NCBI RefSeq assembly: GCF_023053635.1
Contig: NC_086172.1
Span: 122,177,681-122,241,680 of the forward strand
Source of the DNA: Elgaria multicarinata webbii
Lineage: Eukaryota > Chordata > Lepidosauria > Squamata > Anguidae
DNA length: 64,000 bases
Direction of reading: 5' to 3'
Shown here: positions 12,229 to 23,667 of the stretch, in pieces
Layout of the letters: every line of letters starts with the position of its first letter
Numbering within the stretch: the first letter of the stretch is position 1
Program-made: the position numbers and the translations under genes
The notes under the pieces: model-generated
The model's database searches: none
What the model was told of the DNA's origin: nothing
Seen by the model: only the letters and a program-made list of their open reading frames with translations

Positions 12229-13837
12229 AATAATAATAAATTTATTGCATTTTCTTTGTCTTTTTGCCATTGTTGCTACTAAGCGATTTCTGCTGGTCTT
12301 TGCCAGTAGTGGTTGAGATGCATATATACACACACCCTGTTCATCTATTCACCCTCACATATACATATATGCACACACAAGCACATTCTACTCATCCATC
12401 CTCTCTCTCACACACCCATGTACACATATAGTGTAATTTGTTCTGGGGGAAAAACACTCCCACTCTCTCCAGTGGGATTCCTCCTGCCCCCGCCAATGCA
12501 AACAGCAGATGCTAGAGGCCTGATCTGGATTGGGACCTAGATATGGGAGGTAGGCATCCTTTGATGTTTTGCCTCCCTCTCTGGTCCCTATTCAGATTGG
12601 GCTCCCAGCAGCTGCAACTTCAGTTGGGGGGAAAAAGCTCTTACTGGAGTGAATTGGAGTTTTCCTCTCTATGCAAATTGCAGATGCTAGGGATCTGATA
12701 TGGATTGGGACCATGTTATGTTGGGGGGTGTTGGGGCGTTAATTCTTTGCCCTGCATTGCAGTCCCAGTCTGGGTCACGATGCCACATAATATTAATATA
12801 ATGTGTTTTGTTGATAAAAATGCATTGTATTTCACTGGAGTGCTATTCCCAATTATCACTATATACTGACTGTAAGTGATCAGTAACAGATGTGACTAGT
12901 TGTGTGTACGTGTTATGAGATAGCTATGAGTAATAGAATGTATTCTTAAAAATGAAGGAAGGCTGCCCCAAACGGGTTGGTCAAGAGCTGGAAGCTGCAC
13001 GTAGTTTAACTTAGCAGAAATACCTTCATCTGGGTATTACTGGTTATATTGAGAAAAATAAGAATAGTGGTATGACTGCCTCTAAAACGTAAGATGAGGC
13101 TATCTGCAAAAGAGTTATAAAAGCAAGAATTAGACCTGGTTGCGCAGAGAGATCCTGGGAGAATGAGACGCCTACCCAACATGATTATTTAAGCTCTGCA
13201 AACCAAGCTTGCCAGATTGGTAATTATAAGATCTTAATGATGAGTGCTTTGTTGGTTGAGAGGAATAGAATTTCAATTTTACTAAAAAATATGTTAGCCA
13301 TGATTTATATTATGCTTCTAATAGTCCTAACTGCATTACATGTACTAATGTGTTTTGCTTGCTTTATAATTGCATATATTCATTATTCTATAATACTGTT
13401 TAAGCAATAAATGTATATTTTATGGTGCCACTTTGTGTTACTTCGCTTGAGAGAAGTTTCAGGGACCGCAACCCATATATATTAATTCTTGATGCCCAGA
13501 TCACTCAGCTAGATTCATAAATCTATCACTGAGTGGAGTTGGTCCTTTAAATCCATTGTATTCTCTCTTGATCTGGTGAATCTGATACACCTGTTCAAGT
13601 TTGGGAAACAAGCTAATTGGATGAAGCAGGAAAGAGTTACCTGTCTCAGGTGGGTGGCCATACCTGTAGTTTGTACTGGAGCAAATGGAGGGTTTTTCCT
13701 AATGCAAATTGTAGGCATGGTGAGGGCGGGGTGTGTGTGATCAGAATTGGGATCATAGCAGAAAGCAAAGGTTTAAATTCCCCTACTTTCCACACCAGGA
13801 TGCTAACCCGGTCATGATTCCAAGTCCTCCCACCGAG

Positions 13838-14480
13838 ATGCAAGACAATAAAGAGGTCTGCCGTATAATCCAGAAAGCTTTATTCAACAAATAAACATCT
13901 CTTCACACCTTATGGGAGTGTGAATGCTCTGTTAGCTTAACAAAGCTAGTCAGTTGCCTTTCAACTAAAACTGGACAGTTTTCTCCGCAGTCCAACAGTT
14001 ACTTTACTTCATGGTCTTTTTTGAGAAGCCTCTGGTGAGTGGCTACCCTAAGGTATCACCTCCCACCTCCTCTCAACTCTGCCCACTTGACCCTGCGACA
14101 GATACTGGGATCTGTCAATTCTGATGCACCCCCCCCTCCTCTGACAGAGGCTGAGTTCCCAGGGATGGGGGGAGAATGGTCTCTGAGCCTTTGGCATCCT
14201 GTTTGATAAGCTCCTGGGAAGACACATCCTTGACTCTTGAAGTGTCTGGAGAATCTCCTCCCCCACTTCCTGTCTTGGCTGATATACTTCTGGTCCTGCT
14301 TCGTTTTCTTCAGATTCTGAACCTGATTCAACCCCCAAAACCCCTTCCCCCACATTAGGGAAAACAGGCTTGATCCTGACACCCCAGCATCTGCAATTTG
14401 CTGCTTTTCCAACCTGGCTGGAGAGGAAGACAAGCTTCTCCCTCTGCAGCCAGCATGGAAGCTGAGAGGAAGCCTTGTGG
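13838..14480 (-). mobile_element. Possible LTR-retroelement fossil (LTR region)
   Basis: On the - strand a polyadenylation-signal-like AATAAAGC lies near the left end, and long acidic open stretches further in resemble the region next to an LTR in reptile Gypsy/ERV elements. No second LTR or target duplication could be matched, so both ends are approximate and the family is uncertain. It looks like a broken, old copy. Confidence 0.3.
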
Positions 14481-14547
14481 GCCATATCCAACTTGTAGAC
14501 TGCTGGTTCCCCATCCCTGTCCTAGAGAGCTGCTGCTGGCATAGACA

Positions 14548-14612
14548 GTACTTAGCTAGATGAACCAATGGTCTGTTTTGGTATAAGGAAGCTTCTTATG
14601 TGCCTGTGCATT
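14548..14612 (+). repeat. tRNA-Ala-like SINE 3' fragment
   Basis: CTAGATGAACCAATGGTCTG followed by GGTATAAGGAAGCTTCTTATG matches, in sense orientation, the 3' half of the SINE at 5622-5800. The tRNA-like head is absent. Confidence 0.5.
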
Positions 14613-15132
14613 TCATACAACAGGCCCTGAAATATCCCTAAAGCGGATCAGGGAGCCGAGTATCAGCACTGGTTCCGTAGCCCACTATTTCATGGATGAT
14701 CTACTTTCTTTCCCTTGTCTTCTGGTTTAGTGCCAAAGGATTAAACTGAAGATTCTGTACAAACATGCTCTTCTGCTCCAGGTGTATCCAAGTGTCGAAT
14801 GGCAGTAAGAAACCTGCCAGCCAGAGCAGTCTGTCCAGGATGGCAACTTGTTAAGCATGGGTAGGTGGCCTAAACCACCCAGTTTAGCAATGAAATGAGA
14901 ACAGAGGGCTTAAGGGTTTGGTGGAGATTAACACTGTGGCCTAACAAGACTGAGGGAAATGGAAGAAGGAAACTTTGAGGGCAAGATGGAGGAGTTTGAA
15001 GGGAGAGCAACACGGAGGGGAGTTCAGGGCTTCTGCAGTGCTCCCTAAGTAAAAAAAGTAATAGGAAAGGGCTAAGAGGCCTGGCAGTGGGTTTGCCTCT
15101 CAGGTTCTGTGGTTGTTCCACAGCAAGAAGGG

Positions 15133-15230
15133 TTTGCTAATTTTATTTACTTATTTAATTTATCTATTGTGAACCGCCCAGAGACCTCCGGCTATTGGGC
15201 GGTATAGAAATGTAATAAATAAATAAATAA
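15133..15230 (+). repeat. L2-type LINE 3' tail
   Basis: GTGAACCGCCCAGAGACC and CTATTGGGCGGTATAGAAAT are followed by (AATA)n. Only the last ~100 bases of the LINE are present, the usual outcome of incomplete reverse transcription. Confidence 0.8.
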
Positions 15231-15232
15231 AT

Positions 15233-15430
15233 CATTTATTTATTAAATATCTTAGACACCTTTCCCAGAAAAAAAGGCTCAAGGTATCTTACAGCCAGGA
15301 TTAAAACATATGAATATCTTAAACAATTTAAAGCTGTGAAAAACAGAAAACAATAAAATACCAAGATCCAATAAAACAACTAAATTAAGAAGCCCATCAT
15401 ATGCTATCAAATACCTGAGAGTAAGAGTAA
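15233..15430 (-). repeat. L2-type LINE tail, opposite orientation, diverged subfamily
   Basis: It starts with ATTTATTTATTAAATA and runs into A-rich text with CCAGGATTAAAAC, AAACAATAAAATACC and GATCCAATAAAACAAC, like the L2 copy at 34472-34740. It lies back-to-back with the preceding tail. Confidence 0.55.
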
Positions 15431-15806
15431 AGTTTTTTAAATCTATGATATCTGCCTTATTGCATCTGTATTTTTATTGTATTTTTACATATCATAGAAT
15501 CATAGAATAGCAGAGTTGGAAGGGGCCTACAAGGTCATCGAGTCTAACCCCCTGCTCAATGCAGGAATCCACCCTAAAGCATCCCTGACAGGTGGTTGTC
15601 CAGCTGCCTCTTGAAGGCCTCTAGTGTGGGAGAGGCCACAACCTCACCAGGCAACTGATTCCATTGTCGTACTGCTGTAACAGTCAGGAAGTTTTTCCTG
15701 ATGTCCAGCTGGAATCTGGCTTCCTTTAACTTGAGCCCATTATTCCGTGTCCTGCACTCTGGGAGGATCGAGAAGAGATCCTGGCCCTCCTCTGTGTGAC
15801 AACCTT

Positions 15807-16124
15807 TTAAGTATTTGCTATCATGTCTCCCCTCAATCGTCTCTTCTCCAGGCTAAACATGCCCAGTTCTTTCAGTCTCTCTTCATAGGGCTTTGTTTCC
15901 AGACCCCTGATCATCCTGGTTGCCCTCTTCTGAACACTCTCCAGCTTGTCTGTGTCCTTCTTGAATTGTGGAGCCCAGAACTGGACGCAATACTCTAGAT
16001 GAGGCCTAACCAGGGCAGAATAGAGAGGAACCAATACCTCACATGATTTGGAAGCTATACTTCTATTAATGCAGCCCAAAACAGCATTTGCCTTTCTTGC
16101 AGCCATATCACACTGTTGGCTCAT
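15807..16124 (-). pseudogene. CR1 reverse transcriptase remnant (thumb/C-terminal part)
   Basis: About 105 residues continue the RT after a frame change: [30 protein letters not shown] and [12 protein letters not shown] are hallmark CR1 sequence. It stops soon after, short of the family's normal C-terminus. Confidence 0.88.
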
Positions 16125-16160
16125 ATTCAGCTTGTGATCTATAACATTTCCAAGACCCTA

Positions 16161-16604
16161 CTAGGTTGTAGTATTGCTGAGCCAAGTATCCCCCATCTTG
16201 TAACTGTGCCTTTGGTTTCTATTTCCTAAATGTAGAACTTGGCATTTATCCCTATTAAATTTCATTCTGTTGTTTTCAGCCCAGCACTCCAGCCTATCAA
16301 GATCACTTTGAAGTTTGTTTCTGTCTTCCAGGGTATTAGCTGTCCCACCCAATTTTGTGTCACCTGCAAATTTGATAAGCGTTCCCTGCACCTCCTCATC
16401 CAAATCATTAATAAAAATATTGAAGAGCACTGGGTCCAGGACTGAGCCCTGCGGTACCCCACTCGTTGCCTCTCCCCAGTTTGAGAAGGTTCCATTGATA
16501 AGTACTCTTTGAGTCCGATTCTGTAGCCAACCGTGAATCCACCTAATAGTTGTTCCATCTAGCCCACTTTTAGCTAGTTTGTTAATCAGCATATCATGGG
16601 GCAC
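16161..16604 (-). pseudogene. CR1 reverse transcriptase remnant (fingers/palm)
   Basis: About 147 residues of CR1 RT are open, from PHDMLINKLAKSG through the palm. The expected YADD/FADD catalytic motif is FAGDTKLGG, with one catalytic aspartate replaced by glycine. No start codon or endonuclease region is present, since the element is 5'-truncated. Confidence 0.88.
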
Positions 16605-17230
16605 TTTGTCAAAAGCTTTGCTGAAGCTTATGGTTTTTCATATCGTATTTTTTTAGATTGTTTTATGGTTTTAATTTTTATTTGTATTAGTATGCAGATT
16701 ATGGTTTATATTGATTTATGGGTTATTGTTTTCCTGTTGTGTTAATCATGAATTTTTGTAGTGTGTATATGTATTGCTTTGGGACTGCTTTGGTGCACAA
16801 GCATTAGAAGGGTTGGAATATACCTGTATAACTACTCCACCACTCCTACACCCACCACTGGGTCCTACCATTGTGGAGATGCAATCTAATCTATGAATAG
16901 GAAAATTATTTGGCCCTGTGGTGCAACCCTGTTTTTCTTATTAAAGCTATCTAGGATCTTGATGATAATTACTACTTATATAGTGTCACCACAGAGCATG
17001 GTGTTTCACAGAGTACAAGCTGACAAGTCCCTGTCCCATTCAATACAGGAAATAACAGGAAGAGGCAGTATGTTATGCCGCTTTTGGAGGGGTCTGGGGC
17101 AGAATGTCATGGATGGACTTTGTGATTAGCTCACTGAGCATTTTTCCTCTGCTTTAGGAAATCTCCTTTTTAGTTTTTCCAAAAGATGGGACTTCTAAAG
17201 TCTTTCTAACAACATTATTCCAAAAACTGC

Positions 17231-17322
17231 TAAGACTGCAATCCTGTGCACATTTGCTTTGAGTCAGACCCATTGAATCCAGTGGGGCTTATGTCTGAGT
17301 AAAATAAGCTTAGTGTGCTGGG
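17231..17322. repeat. Short palindromic repeat (GCAATCCTAT family)
   Basis: It opens with GACTGCAATCCTGTGCACAT and continues with CCCATTGAATCCAGTGGGGC, the small family described at 8018-8092. A C-run (17346-17358) lies just downstream. Confidence 0.45.
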
Positions 17323-17920
17323 CTCCATATCTGCTAGGAAATGAACCCCCCCCCCCCATAATCACAAACAGTCCTTCTTAATTGTACTCCCTTTCCCCGC
17401 TGAAAATAATATCTCTATAACCTTGAACCTTCCTTTCTTTAAATAGAGTACAATGCTGTATGTTCTGCTGCCCATCCAGCAACAGTTCTATAGTAAATAA
17501 TTCCATTTCTGTTAAGATCCTGATGTGTTTTAAGTAGAAACTCTCTTTCAAGGACTTTACTTTTAAAATGTTTTCATTTTGCATCTCTTAGACACCATTG
17601 AAATGTGATCCATTTCACGTTTGCCATTGATCACAACACATTTTTTAGGAAATAATCATAGGAACAACCTGCTTTGTGGGAGCTGCTTTAAATTGCTTGC
17701 AGTGGCAGCTGCTTCCATGTGGCCAGTGTTTGCAGGGGTGTGGAGAAAACTGTCCCATCTATGTGGTAAGCTTTTGTGCATGGATAGCTTGTTGCATGGA
17801 GGCAGCGGCCATGAAGAGAAGTTGAGAGCAGTCTTTCTGTGATGACATCAGCCTTAAGAATACCATTCCTAACGCGTTGAATAAAGGTAATGTGTGGTGG
17901 GCCATAATATGGGAACAGCC

Positions 17921-17938
17921 TCTCTCTCTCTCTCTCTC
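17921..17938. repeat. (CT)n microsatellite
   Basis: CTCTCT repeat of about nine units. Confidence 0.9.
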
Positions 17939-18067
17939 TGAATGGATTTTGAATTAGAAATATGTGTTGCCTCAGTACTGAGGTGTAAGACTTAAGAGAT
18001 GCAGAATGTAGTCCTTTGAAAAGAATTTTTATATGATAAAAATATAAATATGACACACAAGGCGCTG

Positions 18068-18188
18068 GAGCCAGATTTAGTCACATTTAGAGTAGACCCT
18101 TTGATATTAATGGGAAAAGTTAGTCACGACTAATTTAAGTCCAATTGATTTCAGTTGGTCTACTCTAACTATGACTAAACCTGGATCC
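18068..18188. mobile_element. Short palindromic DNA element (MITE-like)
   Basis: The left arm (CCAGATTTAGTCACATTTAG, AGTAGACC) pairs with the right arm (GGTCTACTCTAACTATGAC, TAAACCTGG). A second internal palindrome lies around TTAGTCACGACTAA. No target duplication could be fixed. Confidence 0.6.
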
Positions 18189-18474
18189 TGTCCCATGATT
18201 TTAATACAGAATGGATCTTTTATGGACATTTTATATTTTGTCTGATCCAGCAGCTGTCCTTAGCTTGTTGCGTTAGGAATGTGTCCAAGCCCTTTCAAGT
18301 CACATGACTTGGAGACAGCCTCTACAGTGACTTTGCAATTGGTTCATTTTGTGCTGTGAGAAGGATGGTGGGGAAATCATTGCAAGGAAAGAGAGGTACA
18401 CATTGCAAAGCAAATTATTGCAATTGTCTGCCTATCTTCCAGCTTGGGCCTGTTTCTTTACACCCCTTGATTGT

Positions 18475-18662
18475 ATTTCTATCCAACCTCTCCACCAACC
18501 CGACTCCAAATATAGCTTTACAATAACTTTGTAAGGTATGTTGGTCTGAGAGAGACAGAGGGTGTGACTGGCCCAAAGCCACCCATTGACTTCGTCTGAG
18601 CGGGATTCGAGGCCAGCCTTGCCCAACTCTTGCCCAACACTCCAGCCACGTTGGCTCTCTCA
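18475..18662 (-). repeat. tRNA-derived SINE, old copy
   Basis: Read on the - strand it has CAACGTGGCTGGAGTGTTGG, CTCGAATCCCGCTCAGAC, GTCAATGGGTGGCTTTGGGC and CAGTCACACCCTCT, in the same order as the SINE at 7662-7903. The 3' half is strongly diverged. Confidence 0.65.
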
Positions 18663-19986
18663 TTTCCACCCTGTGCCTTGCAAGGTAAACTACTCAGCTG
18701 AGCAATATATACTGTGAAGTGGCTATGGGGTAGAAGGGGATGTTCTATTGCAATGATGAATTAAATTTTGCAACAGAACAGTGTTAAACAGCACACACAG
18801 ACATGCCTATTTTAACACTGTAAGATCTTTGCTCTGTAGAATTAACTATTCTCCCCAGATGCCTTTCACCTCAAGTTTAGGGCACAAAAGGGAGAAAAGC
18901 AGATTGCTGCTTCTGAATAGCAAGAGGGTGGTGAGTAGATCAGTCTCAAAAGAGCTTGAGAAAAACTGTACTAGAGAGATCAAGAGGAACAGCGAAGAGG
19001 TGACACTGTGAGAACGATTAGCTTCCCTATGGCAGATCCTCAGAGGAAGTGAGGAAATCTTTTAGGAAGTTCGAGAAAAAGTTGCTGGGTGGCATAAAAA
19101 TAAGAGGAATTGACCAGAGGAAAAGGTCATGATGGCACTACCCTGTTTTATGGAAAGCAAATGTGGGAGGCTGTATGTGCTATTATACAGACCTAGGCTC
19201 ATACTTTCTTCCCTTAACAGTCATCGCCACCAATAGTGCTTCTTCAATAACACATAGGAGATTTATATTAAAATTGGGCAGTTATGATTTAAAATTTCAG
19301 GTAGCAGTTTGTGTTCCTTCACGTTGTATGTTTTTTTCATGCTTCTTCTATTTTGGGAACTTAAGTATAAGATTTGTGTATTTGTTTTAAGTACAGTATC
19401 TATTTCTGAAACAGTTGGCTGGACCTTTTTTTTTTTTTTTTGCCCTGCACGGAATGTACCAGTTTGTATCTGTCCATTTGTCATTCGTGCTCCTCCTCCT
19501 CGTCCTTCTTCTTCTCCTCGTTACTCTCCAATGCCAAGTTGTCTTGGTACTCATAGGAGAGGAAAAGGGCAGAGTGTATTTATATTTTGCTAAACCTACT
19601 TAATTATAAAAGTCTCTCAATATTGTGGGTAATGCAAGAACTAAAAAATTGGATAATATAAAAACTGACATATTTTTATGGTATCTTGGGTAATATAAAA
19701 ACTAGTAAGTTGGAAAATGTAAGAACTGACATACAGTTATATCATCTTGGGTAATATATGTTATGAGAACTGACATATAGACTGTATGACTGATGAAGAG
19801 CAGATGTGTATGTGGGGGTGGGGCTATAATTAAGTTCTTTTACTACGGCATTTGCCATCTTCATGGAATTGCTGCAGTAGTAGGAATACCTGTTTTATGG
19901 AAGAGCTGTATATAAAATGCTTGTGAACAATTAACACCCCCCTGCCCCCATAGTGAGGGGTTGGATACAACCTCTTTTTTCTATTA

Positions 19987-20113
19987 TGGCAGGCTTCCTC
20001 AACCTGTTGCCCTCCAGGTGTTTTGGACTACAATTCCCAGCATTCCTGACCATTGCCCATTGTAGCTGGTGCTGATGGGAGATGAAGTCCAAAACATCTG
20101 GAGGACATCAGTT
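19987..20113. mobile_element. Foldback DNA element, copy 1
   Basis: The left arm (GGCTTCCTCAACCTGTTGCC, CTCCAGG, TTGGACTACAATTCCC) is inverted at the right (GATGAAGTCCAAAACATCTG, GAGGACATCAGTTTGGGC). It is the first of three copies within 900 bases. The family is widespread in squamates and probably a non-autonomous DNA transposon. Confidence 0.65.
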
Positions 20114-20415
20114 TGGGCAAGGTTGTACCATGGCAATACTGTGGGGCATTCTGACTCTGCAACTGATTTGTGGGATGAGCAAGTCAGAAGTGTTCTGTGG
20201 TTTCCCAGGCATAGATTACTCTTCATCAATAATCACCAACAGAGCTAACCAAAATTTCCACAAATTACTTCAGGGTGCCATAGAAACAGTTTGTTGAATT
20301 TGCCACATACATGAGCTAATGGTAATAGGGATGTAGAATTCCTACCCACGCACTTCCCACATTGTTTGTTAGGTACCCTAAAGCAAAGGCTCCTTAAAAA
20401 GGGTATCTGCAAGTT

Positions 20416-20549
20416 CAGCCTTCTCCAACCTGGATGACATGATATTTTGGACTTCAGTCCCCATCAGCCTCAGCCAGCATGGCCAATGGTCAGGAATCCT
20501 GGAAGTTATAGTCCAAAATTTCTGCAGAGCACCAGGTCAGGGAAGACTG
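20416..20549. mobile_element. Foldback DNA element, copy 2
   Basis: CCTTCTCCAACCTGGATGAC, TTTTGGACTTCAGTCCCC and AGCCAGCATGGCCAATGG lead into an inverted right arm ending CACCAGGTCAGGGAAG. It belongs to the same family as the copies on either side. Confidence 0.65.
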
Positions 20550-20719
20550 TGCTAGGTGAATAGTTTTCAAACTTTCTGCCCTCAGGGAACATGTACATAT
20601 TGACTCATCTGTTGTGGAACCTTTGTATATTGCATAGGATTCTGGCATAGGTTCTCTTAGGAACACTTTCCATGGCTTGAGCTAATTGGGCCTCGTTGCT
20701 TCATCTGAATTTACACCCT

Positions 20720-20857
20720 AGAGCTGCTTTCCTTCACCTAGTGCCCTCCAGATATTTTGAACTTCAACTTCCATCAGCATCAGCCCATGGTCTGGGGGTC
20801 AGGAATATTGGGAGTTTTAGTCAAAACATTTGGAGGGCACCAGGTTGGGGAAGGCTT
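20720..20857. mobile_element. Foldback DNA element, copy 3
   Basis: CTTTCCTTCACCTAGTGCCC and TCCAGATATTTTGAACTTC are inverted at the right as ACATTTGGAGGGCACCAGG and TTGGGGAAGGC. Confidence 0.7.
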
Positions 20858-21581
20858 CTTTGCTGTTGCACACTGCAGTGGAAAAATAATGGTGGTGGGA
20901 AAACTGTTTTTCAGGTATGCTTCTCCTCCGTTCTTTATCTTCTCCTTGATGAATGTTGGATTAGGCTTCCAAGAATCTCTGGAGCCCCTACCAGCACCAC
21001 AGACACACACACAATTTAAACCCACTCTTAGTTGAGGTGAAATCCTATAACTTCATATTCTGGTACAATACATTCTGAATTCAATGTATGATATATACAT
21101 TTAATAGTTTAGATGAGGAAAATTCAGAATTTAGATTTAACAGAGACCTGTTAAGAGTGCTTACATCAACACAGGACGTTTTTAGACCAGAGGAATATAG
21201 CGCAGGAACAGGAATGTCGGCTGAGAGGGACTAGCCTGTGGGGAGGATCTCTACTGGGAAAAGGGAGTGCCAAATTTCACAGACACACTTGCATATAACT
21301 TCTCACTGACATTTTTACATAAAATGAAAAGCAGCAGTGGGAGACGGTGGTGGAAAGCAAAAAGGGAGATAGGGGCTGCTTCATCTTCCCCCTTTTGCCA
21401 TTTTTCCTGTCAGAATTGCTCACCCTAAGCAGCTTTTCTCACTGTGAAGGACCCATTTCCTTTCATCGATGGTGGGGTTGCACAGCCCAAAGGGAAAGAT
21501 TTATACAGCTATTCCCTCAACTCTTCATCCCAGCTGGTGCTTTGCTCAAGACAGCAGGTTCTTATAGATAATTTTCAATTA

Positions 21582-21605
21582 ACCCCTCCCCCCCCCCCCC
21601 CCCCC
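21582..21605. repeat. Poly-C tract
   Basis: An almost pure run of about two dozen C residues, likely length-variable and prone to sequencing error. Confidence 0.9.
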
Positions 21606-22310
21606 GTTGGTGGGGATGTTACACATGACTCCATGTAACATGTTTTTTGGCCCTTGGAGAACCAGCTGTGAGGGGGTGAAAACAAAGCCAGATCCCCTTG
21701 TGTAGGAGGAAGAAATAGAGCTTTTACTTTGAAGTGGGGGAATATTTTGTAGCTGGGGAAGAGTGAATGGCGGCTACAGGATGAAGCAGCTTGGATTATT
21801 GGGTTTTGGAAATAAATAATACCGTGTGTCTGAAGTGGGAGAAAGAGCTGAACTTGGGACCTTTGCTCTCTGAGTTGTTCAGCTGTTTCTAGGCAGGGCA
21901 GGGGGTAGAGGCTGGTGCCAATGTATCTTGGAAGTACTTGGCGCCTGATCTGAGACGTGAACGTGACCACAACCCAAGGAATAAAATGCTTCCCTCAGCC
22001 TTTCACCTACATTTACTTCCCCATCGGCTATAATGTTCATTTTCGTTGCACTTTTGAGAGGAAGGCTTGCCTAATATTCTGTCTTTTTGCTTCTGGGACT
22101 GGCAGTAACAACAACTGGAAAGGCAGTGCACACCAAGTTTCCCGTTTACAGGTACTATTAATGCAACATTTTTTAAACTGCAGTAAAGTAAAGGGATTTA
22201 CATCAGATTGCTGTGAATCTATGGCTGACCCTGTGTTCTTTGCAATTGACCTTTCCATTGGTTTCTATTAATATTTTCAGCAAAGAGGTTGTTTCTTCAG
22301 TACAATTAAG

Positions 22311-22432
22311 GCAGCCTTCCCCAATTTGGTGCTCTCCAGATGTGTTGGACTGCGGCCCCTATCACAGGGCGTGCTGGCTGAGAATGTTGGGAATTGTAAT
22401 CCAACACAACTGGAAGCCATCAGGTTGGGAAA
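22311..22432. mobile_element. Foldback DNA element, copy 4
   Basis: CAGCCTTCCCCAATTTGGTG, CTCTCCAGATGTGTTGGACT and a right arm with TTGTAATCCAACACAACTGG and ATCAGGTTGGGAAAAGC. Same family as 19987-20857. Confidence 0.65.
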
Positions 22433-23468
22433 AGCTAAATTAATGGGAATGATGTGTAGATACTGAAGTAAGCAAGAATCTGGGGTAGGTCAGGATAAGG
22501 GACCTTTGGAACAACAGAAGGGTGGGAGTATCGGTGCTGCATATTCTCTTGCTGCGTTTGAGCTCTGTGATAGGTTAAGTCCCTGGGGTAGGACCTGGCA
22601 ACCTTATTGTAGGATGAGCAATGGCTTCCAACTAACATCTGTGCCCAAGTATCTGCCCCGGTTATGTCGATGGACAACAGTTAGGGGAAAATGATGGTTT
22701 GTATGTTCTGCAAGCTTTCTTACAAGTGTTTCCTTTCTTGTTATTGACATAGGCACTGATAGGTTAGAATAAAATAATTTAATTTAAGCAGCTGTTATAT
22801 GGCCAGATCTATTGCATTTTTTTATCCATTAGAGGCCATACTAAAAAAAAGGTACTGCTCATTTGACCTGGGTCTGAGGCCAGATATAACACTTTGAAAG
22901 TGGTTTGAAAACGGTATATGACATGTGTCAATGGGCCCCAACAGTTGCCAGTGCACTTCAATACCGTTATAAAGCAGTAGTGTAGATCCTGCCTAAGAGC
23001 AGTAAATTTCAAGCAAAGAAAATATTATAACTTTTTAGTTAATGTCGCTGTTTCCCATTACATTCAGATTTTACCAAATAATTGTAAGCTTGCTGAACAC
23101 TTATGTTTCCAAAACAAATTGTATATTTTCTTTTTCTGTTTCTGTCAGACTAATATAACAGCAAAACTCAGGGCCCTCTAATATTGATATCATAGCTCTA
23201 GAATTATTGCAATTTATTTATATTTTGGCAGCACCTCCCCATCTTCATGTATTGGATGTTCTATGTACCCAGTTTTTGAACCTGCAAGAGAGAGCATAAG
23301 TGGAATGAATGAATATGTACAATTGTACATATTTTTCATTTATTTATTGCCCATCAAGGCCACACTGCCAGATTGCTCTTTAGCTCTGCCAATGGGGTAT
23401 CAGACATTTCTTCTCTAAAGTCTTGCTACAACTGGACTGAGCAAAGGGGTTCTATATATCCTTGATTA

Positions 23469-23469
<1 letters not shown>

Positions 23470-23514
<45 letters not shown>
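23470..23514. repeat. (TA)n microsatellite
   Basis: About 21 uninterrupted TA units. It lies about 60 bases upstream of the exon-like segment at 23572. Confidence 0.95.
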
Positions 23515-23519
<5 letters not shown>

Positions 23520-23571
23520 TCCTTATTTCTATCACATCCATATTGAACATAATAGTTGTCTTTTATTTCAG

Positions 23572-23667
23572 GCATCTCAGCTCCAGAATATTCCTAATTT
23601 TGAAAATTTTGACTTGGCAATCCTAGCTAAGCATCAACAGCCTGAAACGGCTTGTGGATCTGCAAAG
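23572..23667 (+). other. Exon-like segment of unknown identity
   Basis: A pyrimidine-rich acceptor (GTTGTCTTTTATTTCAG) and a fair donor (AAAG|GTAATA) bracket 96 bases, exactly 32 codons. Only the frame starting at the first base is open; the other two have stops. The translation includes SQLQNIPNFENFD and LAKHQQPETACGSAK, which I do not recognise. Joined to the NR1H3 exon at 28937 it would reach a stop before the start codon, so in an NR1H3 transcript it could only be 5' UTR. Splice-site-like motifs and one open frame in 96 bases can easily arise by chance. Confidence 0.25.

Larger units (their letters stand above)
15489..16633 (-). mobile_element. CR1 LINE, 5'-truncated
   Basis: On the - strand this is the 3' part of a CR1 element. 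Two open pieces (16604-16161 and 16124-15807) carry reverse transcriptase: GVPQGSVLDPVLFNIFINDL, then KCQVLHLG, and [20 protein letters not shown] with [16 protein letters not shown] and [12 protein letters not shown]. The catalytic box reads FAGD instead of the usual FADD, so the enzyme would be dead in this copy. The + strand left edge shows two CATAGAAT units, the CR1 3' terminal repeat. The 5' end of the element is lost near 16633. The frame shifts between the two pieces and decays after GDMIA. Confidence 0.93.

Noticed and set aside
14048-14568. Two overlapping - strand open frames of 147 and 170 residues as a host gene
   Set aside because: No recognisable domain, no splice signals, and they fall within a region that looks like a broken LTR-element fossil.
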